Source: Hypericibacter adhaerens (GTDB lineage Bacteria > Pseudomonadota > Alphaproteobacteria > Dongiales > Dongiaceae). Taken from it: 64,000 nucleotides of DNA. The DNA lies in contig NZ_CP042582.1 of NCBI RefSeq assembly GCF_008728835.1, positions 4,204,217-4,268,216 of the forward strand, written 5' to 3'. Of the stretch, positions 63,751 to 64,000 are shown piece after piece (position 1 is the stretch's first letter; every line of letters starts with the position of its first letter). A program made the position numbers and the translations under genes. The notes below the pieces were generated by a model that was not told the DNA's origin, did no database searches, and saw only the letters and a list, made by a program, of their open reading frames with translations.

Positions 63751-63834
63751 CCCCCTTGCGGGGGAGGATTAAGGAGGGGGCTGCTCGGTCCATCAGCCCC
63801 CTCCCTCACCCTCCCCCGCGACGCAGGGGAGGGG
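63751..63834. repeat. Intergenic palindromic repeat, copy 2 (GGAGGGGGCTG family)
   Basis: Three hairpins. CCCCC-TTGC-GGGGG is at 63751-63764. GGAGGGGGCTG / CAGCCCCCTCC is a perfect 11-bp stem (63773-63804). CCTCCCC / GGGGAGG follows to 63834. Its central 17-mer matches copy 1 at 17095. Between the LysR gene and the truncated dehydrogenase. Confidence 0.7.
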
Positions 63835-63848
63835 ATACACATTTCATC

Positions 63849-64000
63849 TCACCCGATATCCAGCACCACGCGTCCGACGATCTTCCCGCGGCGCATGCGG
63901 TCGAAGATGCCGTTGACGGCCCGCAGAGGCAGCTTCTCGATCTTCGCCTTGACCAGCCCGTTGGTGGCGAAGGCCACCGCCTCGTTGAGGTCGAGGCGCG
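63849..64000 (-). CDS. Zinc-dependent alcohol dehydrogenase, C-terminal part
   Basis: Last 50 codons only, running off the window edge. The translation LDLNEAVAFATNGLVKAKIE and the ending GKIVGRVVLDIG match the C-terminus of AdhP-like medium-chain alcohol dehydrogenases. Stop TGA at 63851-63849. Catalytic and NAD sites lie outside. Confidence 0.75.
   Translation of the reverse strand, partial: RLDLNEAVAFATNGLVKAKIEKLPLRAVNGIFDRMRRGKIVGRVVLDIG

Overview
The window is chromosomal DNA of a GC-rich alphaproteobacterium, probably Rhodospirillales-like. Three things point there: the isoprenoid block (HDAC-like, xseB, ispA, dxs, tlyA), the YcbB-type L,D-transpeptidase followed by a DUF882 protein, and a degP gene followed by a response regulator and histidine kinase. 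I see no tRNA, rRNA, insertion sequence, prophage or CRISPR array. Coding density is high and many genes overlap by 4 bp (ATGA).

Layout. 0-7 kb, minus strand: start of a metal P-type ATPase (cut by the window edge), then tlyA, a MATE transporter, dxs, ispA, xseB and an HDAC-like deacetylase. 7-18.5 kb: cell-wall enzymes (L,D-transpeptidase, DUF882), an enoyl-CoA hydratase, an amidase, a metallo-beta-lactamase-fold hydrolase, three small-molecule transporters, an FAD amine oxidase and an IsdG-like monooxygenase. 18.5-42 kb: a large cobalamin locus. It has five transcription blocks: cobB-cobA (-), cbiD-cobK (+), cbiX-cobH-cobL-cobI-cbiG/cobJ-cobM (-), cobD (+), and cobU-cobW-cobN-cobO-cobQ (-). 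Only the last is preceded by a visible cobalamin riboswitch. A haloacid-dehalogenase-like hydrolase and three unrecognised genes (two membrane-anchored) interrupt the locus at 22.8-26.7 kb.

42-47.7 kb is the least familiar part. It holds a plus-strand terminator with no assigned gene, then two paralogous tiny secreted two-cysteine proteins. Each of these has the same spaced upstream motif and a GC-rich terminator. Next come an ECF sigma factor, an anti-sigma-like membrane protein, a CnrX-like periplasmic metal sensor, and a DUF1800-DUF1501 pair.

47.7-64 kb: two-component system and DegP protease, MFS exporter, GST, NUDIX hydrolase, a glycosyltransferase-like protein, a glycine-rich hydrophobic protein, RadC, an ArsR-SRPBCC pair with an AT-rich operator, a second FAD amine oxidase, an EamA transporter, a choline-sulfatase with a divergent LysR regulator, and the 3' end of a zinc alcohol dehydrogenase.

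How the genes work together. The cobalamin genes cover most steps from uroporphyrinogen III to adenosylcobinamide-GDP, but they mix markers of the early-cobalt (CbiX, CbiD, CbiG) and late-cobalt (CobN) routes. No precorrin-3B synthase, CobF, CobS/CobT chelatase partners, CobC, CobV or lower-ligand genes are present here. Intergenic DNA carries two families of palindromic repeats.
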